A stretch of 55,814 nucleotides of DNA from an uncultured Muribaculaceae bacterium (GCA_910588245.1 CAJUQP010000021.1:1-55814); one strand, 5' to 3'; positions 9,975-18,291 are shown, counted from the stretch's first letter. The notes: a model not told the origin generated them from the sequence alone. Translations and numbers: made by a program.

Positions 9975-10008
9975 GGGACTGCGGCTTTCCAGCCGCAGCT
10001 ACCGTCCC
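9975..10008. repeat. Intergenic hairpin
   Basis: CTGCGGCT (9979-9986), loop TTCC, AGCCGCAG (9991-9998), with outer GGGAC/GTCCC that can extend the stem. It lies in the 280-bp gap between two divergent genes, so it terminates neither. It is more likely a dispersed intergenic repeat or a leader structure. The rest of the gap shows only promoter boxes. Confidence 0.6.
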
Positions 10009-10128
10009 ACCCTTTCTCTTTATCCCCTCGCCACGTAGTGGTCGTAATTTTTAAACAATATCTTATACCAAATAACTAATTGTTAGCAACTGTTTATGTT
10101 TTTAACAACCGGTTTGAATAAATAATTG

Positions 10129-10136
10129 TATCTTTG
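10129..10136 (+). promoter_or_regulatory. -7 box for the TPR-HTH regulator
   Basis: TATCTTTG followed by CGC matches TANNTTTG and lies 26 bp before the ATG at 10162. A -33 match at the usual spacing is not clear. Confidence 0.6.
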
Positions 10137-10161
10137 CGCTGTAAATCATATCATCTGATCT

Positions 10162-11970
10162 ATGAACAAACTGCATCATGAATATAGTGTGCTGCTATCG
10201 GTAGTGTTCTTTCTTGTCTCTGCTGTTTCGTGCGGCGACAGGGAGAATATGGCCCGTCTTGACGAGGCCGACCGTCTTCTCGACCAGTATCCCGACTCGG
10301 CTCTGGTGATTGTCAGGAGCATCGATACCCTCTCGCTCCACAATCCGGAGGAGCGGGGACGCCACAGCCTCCTGCTGACTATGGCCCTGCTGAAGACCGA
10401 CCCCTCGGCGGTCAGCGATGCCATCTTCAAGCCGGCATGGAAGCATTACGGCCCCATCAACGAGCCATCGCGCGAGACGATGCTCGCCCACTTCGCCCGT
10501 GCCGCCCTTTGGGAGTTGCAAGACTCTCTGACACATGCAGTACTCGAATATGAAAAAGTTATCGGCACATCTGATGTCCGGGGATTTAAACTCTATAAGG
10601 GATTAGCCTGTATGAATGAAGCATCAGTATATTCCGATGAAATGTATTTCGATAAGGCCCGCGCCTTTATTGAAAGATCAAAAGGCTACCTGCAAAATTC
10701 CATTTATGATAACGCACTCGGATACGCCTTACTTTCATCAGGAATGCTTTATGACATCAAAAACGATTATGCCAAGGCGGATAAAGAATTCAAGTCGGCA
10801 TTTGAACTTGCGGAGAGGACAAGCGACACACAACTTAAAAAAGAGATTGAGGGAGCGGTGGCTTACGCATTATCCTGCAGAAATGATTATGCAGGTGCCG
10901 TGGAAAAATATACTGCGATAATCAATGATTCCATTTCTTCATTCACGACAAAGGATGTGTTTGCCTATGCCAGGGCCTTATGTTCATCGGGGAACCCTGA
11001 TGAGGCGCTGGCACTTTCCCTGAAGTCAAAACCTGACGGAGACAATTATCTGAAAGCTGATTATTTCTATACATGTTCGACTATATATGATGCACTTGGA
11101 GATCACGAAATGTCGAATGCGATGCTTGATTCATTTACAAGATATGAAAACATCTGTCTGAATACGGTACTGGGATCCGGTGTAAACACCAGATTACAGG
11201 AAATCCATAACAAGTCCTTTGGAGATGCCTTGACCAGTTACGGGGAGGAGACGGCCTATTTCATCGCCATCATTGGTTCGATAAGCATCATCATACTCAC
11301 CGTAATGCTTATATCCATCATGCGGCGGCAATTAATTTCATACATCAGGAGACGCGAAAGAAATCGTTCCGAGAAACACCATATCCTAAGATTTGCAAAT
11401 ATCTCCGGGAAACTGGATCTTGAACGCCGAGAGAAATCAGATCTGAACCTGGCCTTTGATTGCGCCCGAAGAGAGGTAAAAACACTAAAGGATGTGATTG
11501 ATGACTGGGAAAGTGGGAAAAGTATGGACCAGCTTAAATTTGACACCTGGATACGTCCGCACCGGAATATAGCCTTGATATGCAATGATTGCAAAGATGT
11601 AGGGAAATACGGTGGCCTGGAAGCATACCACACGTTACGTTCGGGATATATTGAAAAATATAAGGACAGACAGTTTCTTGCCACACTTATGGACGACATC
11701 GACCATCTTACCGGACATCTATTGTCACGACTGCGTACCGATGCGGAAATGAAAGAACAGGATCTGACCCTTCTTTCATATGACATATGTGGATTCAACT
11801 ATAGGTCAATCGCTGTTTTGATGGATATCACAGAAAGCAATTGCTCTTCCATGAAAACACGCTGCAAACGATCTCTCACTGTTTTTCTCTCGGATCAAGT
11901 GTATAGATATGTAGATTTTATTCCAATGTTGAAAAAGATGAAACAAAGTGACATCAATATTGAGGATTAG
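10162..11970 (+). CDS. Membrane-tethered TPR regulator with C-terminal helix-turn-helix
   Basis: Probable one-component regulator of 602 residues. The N-terminus is a lipoprotein-type signal (FFLVSAVSC), followed by a periplasmic TPR-like helical region (about 30-350), one membrane segment (about 365-387, AIIGSISIIILTVMLISIM), a cytoplasmic coiled coil and a C-terminal domain. The stretch LLSYDICGFNYRSIAVLMDI, continuing to about residue 572, reads like the HTH of LuxR/sigma-4-type proteins and would contact DNA. The architecture is common in Bacteroidales but no signal is known. It lies 146 bp upstream of the DUF3244/NVEALA operon on the same strand and is the obvious candidate regulator. 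Base composition changes from GC-rich to AT-rich at about 10,540, inside the gene, suggesting a mosaic origin. Domain order is confident; DNA binding is inference. Confidence 0.8.
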   Translation: MNKLHHEYSVLLSVVFFLVSAVSCGDRENMARLDEADRLLDQYPDSALVIVRSIDTLSLHNPEERGRHSLLLTMALLKTDPSAVSDAIFKPAWKHYGPINEPSRETMLAHFARAALWELQDSLTHAVLEYEKVIGTSDVRGFKLYKGLACMNEASVYSDEMYFDKARAFIERSKGYLQNSIYDNALGYALLSSGMLYDIKNDYAKADKEFKSAFELAERTSDTQLKKEIEGAVAYALSCRNDYAGAVEKYTAIINDSISSFTTKDVFAYARALCSSGNPDEALALSLKSKPDGDNYLKADYFYTCSTIYDALGDHEMSNAMLDSFTRYENICLNTVLGSGVNTRLQEIHNKSFGDALTSYGEETAYFIAIIGSISIIILTVMLISIMRRQLISYIRRRERNRSEKHHILRFANISGKLDLERREKSDLNLAFDCARREVKTLKDVIDDWESGKSMDQLKFDTWIRPHRNIALICNDCKDVGKYGGLEAYHTLRSGYIEKYKDRQFLATLMDDIDHLTGHLLSRLRTDAEMKEQDLTLLSYDICGFNYRSIAVLMDITESNCSSMKTRCKRSLTVFLSDQVYRYVDFIPMLKKMKQSDINIED

Positions 11971-12045
11971 TATATTTTGCAATATTTTAATATTCAACAC
12001 ATAGCGCATTGCAGAAATTTTGCAGGAAAAAATATATTGTATTTT

Positions 12046-12077
12046 TTTGGCAATCATAAAATCTATTCATAATTTTG
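12046..12077 (+). promoter_or_regulatory. Promoter for the NVEALA-region operon
   Basis: TTTG (12046-12049), 20 bp, TAATTTTG (12070-12077): an excellent match to the Bacteroidetes sigma-ABfr promoter, 39 bp before the ATG at 12117. No equally good promoter was found between here and 17305. Confidence 0.8.
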
Positions 12078-12116
12078 CGACAGATCAATAAGATCTTTTT
12101 TTAAAACTTCACTATC

Positions 12117-12500
12117 ATGAAAACAAAACTTTTCTTCATGGCTTTGATAATGGCATTTGGGCTCAGTGTCTATGCCGATGATCAACCCGAAGCCAACCCG
12201 GGCCAGGATAAGGAAATCCCTGTCATCATTCGCAAAAGAAAGCTTCCTACAAAATATGCTCCAGCAAAAGGAATAGAAATATTCATGATATATAAACAGG
12301 ATGAGATCACGTTTATATTGCCCCCACAACTGTATCCGGCAGAAGTATCAATATGTGGAGATGGAACTACTTCTGGAAGCTGGACGACAACACTTGTTGA
12401 TGCTTCCGGCCTGATGCCGTTCGACGGAGACGAGGGAAGCTACTGTCTTGAGATCTCTACCCCCGACGGATCCTACGTAGGATATTTCACTCTGGAATGA
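12117..12500 (+). CDS. Small secreted DUF3244-type protein
   Basis: A 127-residue exported protein: signal peptide MKTKLFFMALIMAFGLSVYA, a charged linker (DDQPEANPGQDKEIPVIIRK), then a compact beta-rich domain ending in GSYVGYFTLE. The pattern, short with an Ig-like beta sandwich and a final YxGxF strand, matches DUF3244 proteins of Bacteroidales, whose role is unknown. It is the first gene after the promoter at 12046-12077, and its stop overlaps the next start (ATGA at 12497-12500), indicating translational coupling with the thioredoxin/DUF1573 gene. Family assignment is likely; function is unknown. Confidence 0.75.
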   Translation: MKTKLFFMALIMAFGLSVYADDQPEANPGQDKEIPVIIRKRKLPTKYAPAKGIEIFMIYKQDEITFILPPQLYPAEVSICGDGTTSGSWTTTLVDASGLMPFDGDEGSYCLEISTPDGSYVGYFTLE

Positions 12501-13381
12501 TTCTCCATATGCTTGTCCAGACCATGCGGTTTCTGAAACTCATGCCGATACTTCCGGCGTCAGCCATGATTCTGATGGCGGCGTCATGTTCATCCGGGAA
12601 GACCGACTACGAGTCGGCCATCCTGGAGTGGACAGGCCGTGAGATTGTCTTCCCCGACAGCATGCGTCTCGCCGGCGGCGAAGTCTTTGTCAAGGAGCCC
12701 TCTGATTTCACCATTGTGGCATACTACGACTCCGTTGGATGCACCGGATGCCGCATGAAGCTTCCATATTGGAATGAATTCATGAATTCGATTGATTCCG
12801 TGAATGAAGGTTACGATATTCAACTCATCCTGATTATCAATGCAGATAATGATGCCAAGATATCGGAACTGATCAATAAATCAGGATATAAGCACACATT
12901 GCTTATTGATGAGAAGGACATCTTTAATAAAGTCAATGGGTTGGCTGTGGATTATAATCTAAGGACTTTCTTACTGGACAGTGATGACAGGATTCTCGCC
13001 ATAGGCAATCCGGTCGATAACGCGTCATTGGGCAAAGTCTACAAAGATATAATAGGAAACGAGAAGTCGGAAGAAGATGAGGGACATTCGCCGAAACGGC
13101 ATACGCATGATTTCGGATCTGTGGGAAGGGATCAGTCTGTCACTCATGAATTTCTGTTAACCAACGAGGAGGATGATACTCTGAGAATAAGACGCGTGGC
13201 GACTTCATGCGAATGCACAAACGCCAGAGTATCAGCCGATGTCATACCGCCCCATTCCAGCTATAAGGTTTCCGTCTCTTTCAGAGATACTGTGGCTGGA
13301 GAATTCTTCCGCACAGTCCGTGTGTATTTCAAAAATAAAACTCCAGAAGTTCAATTTGAGCTATCCGGAGAAGTAATATAA
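12497..13381 (+). CDS. Lipoprotein with thioredoxin-like domain and DUF1573 domain
   Basis: Lipoprotein of 294 residues from the coupled ATG; the lipobox is MAASC. A thioredoxin-like region follows, with CTGC at residues 82-85 (GCTGCRMKLPYW), placed where the redox CxxC would be. The C-terminal third (HDFGSVGRDQSVTHEFLLTN onward, with SCECT) is a DUF1573 domain, an Ig-like fold common in Bacteroidetes envelope proteins. It could reduce, oxidise or hold cysteine-containing envelope peptides; the two NVEALA peptides just downstream have four cysteines each, which makes them natural candidate substrates, but this is inference. It overlaps the upstream gene by 4 bp and lies 19 bp before the first NVEALA gene. 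Confidence 0.8.
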   Translation: MILHMLVQTMRFLKLMPILPASAMILMAASCSSGKTDYESAILEWTGREIVFPDSMRLAGGEVFVKEPSDFTIVAYYDSVGCTGCRMKLPYWNEFMNSIDSVNEGYDIQLILIINADNDAKISELINKSGYKHTLLIDEKDIFNKVNGLAVDYNLRTFLLDSDDRILAIGNPVDNASLGKVYKDIIGNEKSEEDEGHSPKRHTHDFGSVGRDQSVTHEFLLTNEEDDTLRIRRVATSCECTNARVSADVIPPHSSYKVSVSFRDTVAGEFFRTVRVYFKNKTPEVQFELSGEVI

Positions 13382-13400
13382 ACTATAAATCTTTAATATT

Positions 13401-13682
13401 ATGAAGAAATCGTTTCTTATGATGGCGGTTGTCACAGCCTTGGCCGGAGCCGGCCTGACTCTTCTGAGTCATTCTTCGGAGTCATCACTGACTCCTACCC
13501 AGATTGCCAACCTGGAGGCGTTGGCAGGACCGCCGACAGGTTCCTCTGGTGGATCAGGAGTACCATGCTTCAGTTCTGCATTCAGAGACTCCGAAGGAGC
13601 ATATGTAGATTGCTCTGAATGTCAGAGATACGAAGGCTGGACAGGATATGGTACTGAATCGACATGTGAAGGAAGACAATGA
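13401..13682 (+). CDS. NVEALA-family secreted peptide, copy 1
   Basis: A 93-residue precursor: a hydrophobic N-terminal signal (MKKSFLMMAVVTALAGAGLT), then LTPTQIANLEALA, which matches the NVEALA signature (family PF14055, known from gut Bacteroidetes, role unknown). A Gly/Ser linker and a short C-terminal part with cysteines at 56, 71, 74 and 89 follow. The second peptide at 15984 has the same length and the same four cysteine positions, pointing to conserved disulfides or modification. Its stop overlaps the start of the propeller lipoprotein (ATGA at 13679-13682). It may be a secreted signal, toxin or structural peptide; nothing in the sequence decides. Confidence 0.8.
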   Translation: MKKSFLMMAVVTALAGAGLTLLSHSSESSLTPTQIANLEALAGPPTGSSGGSGVPCFSSAFRDSEGAYVDCSECQRYEGWTGYGTESTCEGRQ

Positions 13683-14716
13683 AAGCGTTCAATTCATCAA
13701 ACAGCCGGACTTCCCGAAAGGGAGTCCGGCTTGTAGGCCTGCTGCTGTCTGTTATCCTGCTATGGTCTTGCGTACACGAGAAGAAAAGAGATGTCTACTT
13801 TTCCTCGTTTGAGAAAGAGATTGTTCCGGAACGGTTGCCCGTGGGCTTCTCCGACACGATACCGTTGATTGTTGGATCTGTAGTCCCTGTTGAAGATGGC
13901 TACTGGTGTTATTTATATGAGAATGAGAATTGTCTGCTTGCCACAGACAAAGATTTCGTTCCCAAGGCATATTTCGCACGGCGAGGTGCTGGCCCCGGTG
14001 AGGTGAGTAACATTTCCGGAGCATATGGTGATAATCTGTGGGATAACGGAATGTATTCGGTGTTCGAACCAAGTTCCGGAAATGTATATGGCACTAATGC
14101 CGCTAATAACTACAATCTGAAGAAGGTGGTCAGTCTGGAGCCGCTGAGAAAATATGCGGTATGGAAGGTTGTCAAACTCAAAGACGGAAGATATGTGGCT
14201 GTAAAGGGAGACAATACATGCGGAGTTGTTGAATATGATCCCTCGGACGGCTCAATAAAGGAGTGGCCCCTTGGATTTGATCTTGAAAAGGCTGATGTTC
14301 CGGAAGGCAAGATGTCGATGTTCAGTGTCATCCAATATAATCCGAAACAGGGCATTATTGCGGTCATTTATGGGAATAACCCCACCATGATATTATATGA
14401 CGAGAACGGGAATATAGTGCGCACTTTAACTTACAGTGATTATAAACCCGTCGAGGACGCTTCCGGCAATATCGCAAGATGTTACAGCTCAATGCGGCTT
14501 ACGGATGACCACATATGGCTACTTCTGGCGGGAGAGATGGGCAAAGGCAACAATACTCTCATGGTATTGGACTACGATGGCAACCCGGTTGCCAGGATTC
14601 CGGTTGGGAACGCAATGAAATTTTGTGTCGACAGCGCGACAGGTCGATTGATAGCTATAGATTACACAGCATCAGAATCCGGACTGGTGGTCTATGACCT
14701 CCCGGATCTTGACTGA
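13679..14716 (+). CDS. TolB-like six-bladed propeller lipoprotein, NVEALA partner 1
   Basis: Lipoprotein of 345 residues with lipobox LLWSC and an unusually long, Ser/Arg-rich start (MKAFNSSNSRTSRKG). The body has repeated beta-propeller strands (GDNTCGVVEYDP, LYDENGNIVRTLTY, VLDYDGNPVARIPVG), typical of the TolB-like / 6-bladed propeller lipoproteins found next to NVEALA genes. It is a close paralogue of the gene at 16262, sharing for example PERLPVGFSDTIPLIVG. It is translationally coupled to the NVEALA gene, and a hairpin (13703-13731) lies inside its first codons. Likely role: an envelope protein that binds or processes the peptide; this is inferred from the conserved pairing only. Confidence 0.8.
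   Translation: MKAFNSSNSRTSRKGVRLVGLLLSVILLWSCVHEKKRDVYFSSFEKEIVPERLPVGFSDTIPLIVGSVVPVEDGYWCYLYENENCLLATDKDFVPKAYFARRGAGPGEVSNISGAYGDNLWDNGMYSVFEPSSGNVYGTNAANNYNLKKVVSLEPLRKYAVWKVVKLKDGRYVAVKGDNTCGVVEYDPSDGSIKEWPLGFDLEKADVPEGKMSMFSVIQYNPKQGIIAVIYGNNPTMILYDENGNIVRTLTYSDYKPVEDASGNIARCYSSMRLTDDHIWLLLAGEMGKGNNTLMVLDYDGNPVARIPVGNAMKFCVDSATGRLIAIDYTASESGLVVYDLPDLD
13703..13731 (+). promoter_or_regulatory. Hairpin at the NVEALA/propeller junction, copy 1
   Basis: Arms 13703-13715 and 13720-13731 (AGCCGGACTTCCC / GGGAGTCCGGCT) pair with one bulged base around a GAAA tetraloop. It lies 22 bp after the NVEALA stop, inside the propeller gene. The second module carries the same structure at the same place. 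No T run follows, so it is more likely a translational or RNA-stability element than a full terminator. Confidence 0.6.
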
Positions 14717-14827
14717 TACTGAACGTGATAAGCTGGAACAAAACGATATGGAGGCATAACAGTCCTCACATGCCTTATGAACGTGTTTAATTCATCCATT
14801 GCCAATAATTTCATAACAACCTAAAAT

Positions 14828-15922
14828 ATGATATTCATGAGAAATCTGATTGTGTTTATGATCGCCGTTCTTCTGTTTTCATGCAGTGGGGGCAATGGCA
14901 AATCTGTAGCGATTAACGAAATCAGCATTATTGACGGATTTCCGTCGGAAGTCAGTCTTGAGGAGATTGATTTAAACTGTGATGAGATAGGACTGAATTC
15001 AATCAAGGTTGTTGATTCGCTGCTAATCGTGGGTCATGACGCCCATTGGAGCATCCTGAATTCACGCGATGGAAAGAAATATGGCGATTGTCTTGGAGTA
15101 GGCCAGGGCCCCGGCGAGTTCAACGTGCTTCCCCGCAGCGCGTCATCACTGTTCATATCGGAAGGTGATTCACTTGTGGCATATATCCCCGATAAAAACA
15201 AAGGAAGGATCATGCGGTTTAATCTGAGCGGTTTCCTTGGTGGAATGAAGGAGCCGATAAGTGTCGCACTCGAATCCGACATGCTGAACAACAGTTGCTG
15301 GGAAGCCATTCCATGCGGCCCGTCGTCATTTCTTGTCTCAGTGGCCAATGATTCCTTCACCGGTTTCAGAAGAAGAATCCTCCATGATGGCGAGGAGGTT
15401 GACCATGTCATGTTCTCTTCCTTGGATACAGTCTGTGTAAATGATGAAGAAAATATCAATCTTCTGGCCAAGGTCACACGCTATAATCCTGCGTCCGACA
15501 GGTTTGTCGAGGGGATGCTTTATCTTAACCAGCTGAATATCTATTCAACTGATGGGAAATGGGGAAAGACAGTATGCGTTGGCAAAGAGCTCGATAATCT
15601 GTCGGATGTGGAATCAACGATGAAAGTGATGCGGAAGAACGCGTATATAAGCATGAGTGCGTTCGACGAGGGATTCGGCGCCATATACTCCGGATTCTCC
15701 GACATGGATATATATAGTGGGAAAGGAACGGGGTCTGAGATTCAATTCTTCGACTGGGACGGAAATCCGGTATGCAGGACACGCCTTCCATATTCAGTAT
15801 TGGCTTTTGATGTGGATATTCCCGGAGGACGCATCTATGCCATCGATGAAAAGGAAGACAGGCTCCGCGTCTATGATGCAAAGAAGTTATCCCGGTTGTA
15901 TGGACAGAAGCAATCCAGGTGA
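14828..15922 (+). CDS. TolB-like six-bladed propeller lipoprotein, unpaired
   Basis: Lipoprotein of 364 residues (lipobox LLFSC). The start could be ATG 14828 or ATG 14837 (MRNLIVFMIAVLLFSC), the latter giving a more usual signal. Propeller-type repeats (WSILNSRDGKKYGDCLG, FFDWDGNPVCRTRLPYSV) and the QGPGEF motif seen in this superfamily place it with the two other propeller proteins, but it is clearly more distant from them than they are from each other. It is not directly coupled to an NVEALA gene: 111 bp separate it from the upstream propeller gene and 61 bp from the NVEALA gene that follows. Role unknown. Confidence 0.75.
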   Translation: MIFMRNLIVFMIAVLLFSCSGGNGKSVAINEISIIDGFPSEVSLEEIDLNCDEIGLNSIKVVDSLLIVGHDAHWSILNSRDGKKYGDCLGVGQGPGEFNVLPRSASSLFISEGDSLVAYIPDKNKGRIMRFNLSGFLGGMKEPISVALESDMLNNSCWEAIPCGPSSFLVSVANDSFTGFRRRILHDGEEVDHVMFSSLDTVCVNDEENINLLAKVTRYNPASDRFVEGMLYLNQLNIYSTDGKWGKTVCVGKELDNLSDVESTMKVMRKNAYISMSAFDEGFGAIYSGFSDMDIYSGKGTGSEIQFFDWDGNPVCRTRLPYSVLAFDVDIPGGRIYAIDEKEDRLRVYDAKKLSRLYGQKQSR

Positions 15923-15983
15923 TTGCAACAAGATTATCCTGAACTTTGCCTGCAAAGAATACCATACCAAAACGTAAGATCTT

Positions 15984-16265
15984 ATGAGTGATAAAAACAA
16001 GATTATTATGACCGCTGTCAGCTTAGTCATAATCTCCCTGGCTCTTATGAGTCGATCGGAAAGGCCATCGCTTACACCAACTCAAATATCCAATATTGAG
16101 GCGTTGTCAGCTCTTCCGGGCAGCTCCGGCTCAGGGACAGATATGCCGTGTTATACCTCTTCCATTTATGCTATGGACTGGCGATATGTTGATTGTTCCC
16201 ATTGTGAAATCACAATCGGGAAAAGAGGTGTTGGTGAGCCATCGACATGTGGAGGAAGCCTATGA
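15984..16265 (+). CDS. NVEALA-family secreted peptide, copy 2
   Basis: A 93-residue precursor with a hydrophobic signal segment (IIMTAVSLVIISLALMS), the signature LTPTQISNIEALS and cysteines at 56, 71, 74 and 89, the same positions as in copy 1. Shared residues around them are PC(F/Y), YVDCSxC and STCxG, while the rest has diverged, which suggests the cysteine framework is under selection. The stop overlaps the following propeller gene (ATGA at 16262-16265), repeating the first module's arrangement. The function is unknown; a secreted, disulfide-containing peptide is the best description. Confidence 0.78.
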   Translation: MSDKNKIIMTAVSLVIISLALMSRSERPSLTPTQISNIEALSALPGSSGSGTDMPCYTSSIYAMDWRYVDCSHCEITIGKRGVGEPSTCGGSL

Positions 16266-17305
16266 AAGTGTTCAGTTCATCAAACAGCCGGATTCCCTTT
16301 CGGGGAGTCCGGCTTGGAGGTCTGCTGGTGACTGTCGCAGCTTTGCTATGGTCTTGCGGACATGAGATGAAAAGGGATGTATATTTTTCATCGTTTGACA
16401 AGGAGATTATTCCGGAACGGTTGCCCGTGGGGTTCTCCGACACGATACCGCTGATTGTCGGAGCTATCGCTCCAGTGGAGGACGGCTACTGGTGCATTAT
16501 TGCCCAGAATGAAAACTGCATGCTTGCCACAGACGGAGATTTCACTCCCAAGGCATATTTCGCCCATCGAGGAGGTGGCCCCGGTGAGGTGACAGCGGTT
16601 TCCGGGACTTTCGGTTTCGACCTGGGCGACAATGGCCTTTATTCAATCTTCGATGCCAATTCCCGTAAAGTCTATGGAACTAACGCCTCGCTGGATTACC
16701 GTCTGGAGGAGGTGGAAGACCTGGATTCGATGAGGAGATATGCTGTCTGGAAAATGATCCGGCTCAATGACGGGAGATATGTGGGTGTCAAAGGTGACAA
16801 CACATGTGGTCTCGTGGAATACAATCCTGCTGACGGGACTGTGAAGGAATGGCCTCTCGGCTTTGATCCGGGAAAAGGAAATTTCTCGGAAAGTGAGATG
16901 TCGATGTTCAGTGTCCTGAGGTATAATCCGGTGAGAGGGATAGTGGCCGTGATATACGGCTTTAATCCTACCGTAGTGCTTTATGACGAGAATGGGAATG
17001 TGGTGCGTGATATCACATACAAAGGATATGAGGCTACTGCCGAAGAATCGGGTGACAATATAAACTGCTATGGCGCGATGCAGCTGACGGATAATCACAT
17101 ATGGCTGCTCTATGAAGGAGATGGCGATGCGGCTGACGATAAATCCATCATGGTGACAGATTACGACGGAAATCCCGTTGCACGGTTGCCGATAGGGAAA
17201 GCCAACAACTTCTGTGTGGACACGGCAAGAGGTCGACTAATAACGATAGACACATCCAATGCGGAGTCAGGAGTTATTGTCTATGCCCTTCCCGATTTTG
17301 ACTGA
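16262..17305 (+). CDS. TolB-like six-bladed propeller lipoprotein, NVEALA partner 2
   Basis: Near-duplicate of the 13679 gene, 347 residues. An in-frame ATG at 16247 exists, but the ATG at 16262 gives MKVFSSSNSR, matching copy 1, and restores the 4-bp ATGA overlap with the NVEALA stop, so I use it. Lipobox LLWSC. The propeller strands include GDNTCGLVEYNP, LYDENGNVVRDITY and VTDYDGNPVARLPIG. The conserved hairpin lies at 16286-16314. Differences from copy 1 are scattered rather than clustered. It is probably the cognate envelope partner of NVEALA copy 2. Signal peptidase I begins 20 bp after its stop. Confidence 0.8.
   Translation: MKVFSSSNSRIPFRGVRLGGLLVTVAALLWSCGHEMKRDVYFSSFDKEIIPERLPVGFSDTIPLIVGAIAPVEDGYWCIIAQNENCMLATDGDFTPKAYFAHRGGGPGEVTAVSGTFGFDLGDNGLYSIFDANSRKVYGTNASLDYRLEEVEDLDSMRRYAVWKMIRLNDGRYVGVKGDNTCGLVEYNPADGTVKEWPLGFDPGKGNFSESEMSMFSVLRYNPVRGIVAVIYGFNPTVVLYDENGNVVRDITYKGYEATAEESGDNINCYGAMQLTDNHIWLLYEGDGDAADDKSIMVTDYDGNPVARLPIGKANNFCVDTARGRLITIDTSNAESGVIVYALPDFD
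16286..16314 (+). promoter_or_regulatory. Hairpin at the NVEALA/propeller junction, copy 2
   Basis: Arms 16286-16297 and 16303-16314 pair (AGCCGGATTCCC / GGGAGTCCGGCT). The one change relative to copy 1 in the stem gives a U-G pair rather than breaking it, while the loop has changed to TTTCG. This keeps the structure although the encoded residues differ. Confidence 0.55.
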
Positions 17306-17325
17306 CTTATGTATGACCAGTAGGA

Positions 17326-18291
17326 ATGCATCATAAATATAACTGGAAGAAAATCCTAACAACCAACCGGCTAAAGGCTATAATACTAAAGACTAAAAAA
17401 CTAAAGACTAAAAAACTAAAGACTAAAAAACTAACGACTAAGATACTAAATGTCTTTTACTGGCTTTTTGTCGGCGGCGTGGGGCTGTTGGCCCTGCGCG
17501 TGCTGCTCCTGGTGGTGGTGTTCGACACGTTCCACACCCCGACTGAGTCGATGACGCCGACGCTTAGGCCGGGCGACAGGGGTTATATCGACAAGCTGAA
17601 GCTCGGGGGACGGATCTTCGACATCTATGCCGCGGCTGCCGGAGAGGATCACACCGTGAGGCGGCTGCCGGGCTACGGACGTCTGGAGCGGGGCGACATC
17701 ATCATCTTCAACGCCCCCTGGACGGAGAGCTGGGACAGTGTGGCCATGAACATGTATCTCTACTACTGCAAGCGTGCGGTGGCCGTGGCCGGCGACACGC
17801 TGGAGATACGCCGCGGGTTCTACAGGGTGAGGGGGAGCGACGACACGGTCGGGGTTGCCTCGGAGCAACGCCTCGTGGAGAGGATCGTGGCGCCGCAGGT
17901 GGAGGCTTCATGCTACGACTCTCTGCCGGGATGGATGAAGGTCTTCCCGAAAGACAGGGAGCGGCACTGGACCATCGTGGAGGCTGGTCCGCTGGTGATA
18001 CCGGCCCAGGGGACGCGTATACGTCTCGACAGCCTCAACCTGCTGACCTACCGGAAATATATAGAGTGGGAGACGGGACGCAAGGCGGAGTGGCGCGACG
18101 GGGTGGCGCGGATAGGCGGGGTGAAGACCCCGGCATACACCTTCCGCGAGAACTACTGCTTCGCCGCCGGCGACCATGCCATCGACTCGCAGGACTCACG
18201 CTACTGGGGCCTCCTCCCCGAGAAATTCATAGTGGGAGTCGCGCAATTCGTCTGGAAGTCGGGAGAGGGGATAAGAAAGGTGAGAAAATAG
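17326..18291 (+). CDS. lepB: Signal peptidase I (S26), accessory copy with Lys-rich N-terminal extension
   Basis: Type I signal peptidase, 321 residues, inner membrane with the catalytic domain outside. One membrane segment (about 43-63) follows a basic extension. The catalytic Ser is S75 (PTESMTPTLRPGD) and the general base K149 (YYCKRAVAVAGD); the C-terminal GDHAIDSQDSRYWG box is present, so it should be active. The extension holds (LKTKK)3, encoded by a perfect 15-bp tandem repeat at 17386-17430 with a fourth degenerate unit, which can change length without breaking the frame. The gene starts 20 bp after the last propeller gene and so looks like part of the NVEALA operon; a role in maturing those peptides is inference. 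Its stop abuts the stop of the convergent transporter gene. Confidence 0.88.
   Translation: MHHKYNWKKILTTNRLKAIILKTKKLKTKKLKTKKLTTKILNVFYWLFVGGVGLLALRVLLLVVVFDTFHTPTESMTPTLRPGDRGYIDKLKLGGRIFDIYAAAAGEDHTVRRLPGYGRLERGDIIIFNAPWTESWDSVAMNMYLYYCKRAVAVAGDTLEIRRGFYRVRGSDDTVGVASEQRLVERIVAPQVEASCYDSLPGWMKVFPKDRERHWTIVEAGPLVIPAQGTRIRLDSLNLLTYRKYIEWETGRKAEWRDGVARIGGVKTPAYTFRENYCFAAGDHAIDSQDSRYWGLLPEKFIVGVAQFVWKSGEGIRKVRK
17386..17445 (+). repeat. 15-bp tandem repeat in the signal peptidase gene
   Basis: Three perfect copies of CTAAAGACTAAAAAA (17386-17400, 17401-17415, 17416-17430) and a fourth diverged copy (17431-17445). The unit is five codons (LKTKK), so slippage changes length in frame. Confidence 0.9.
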
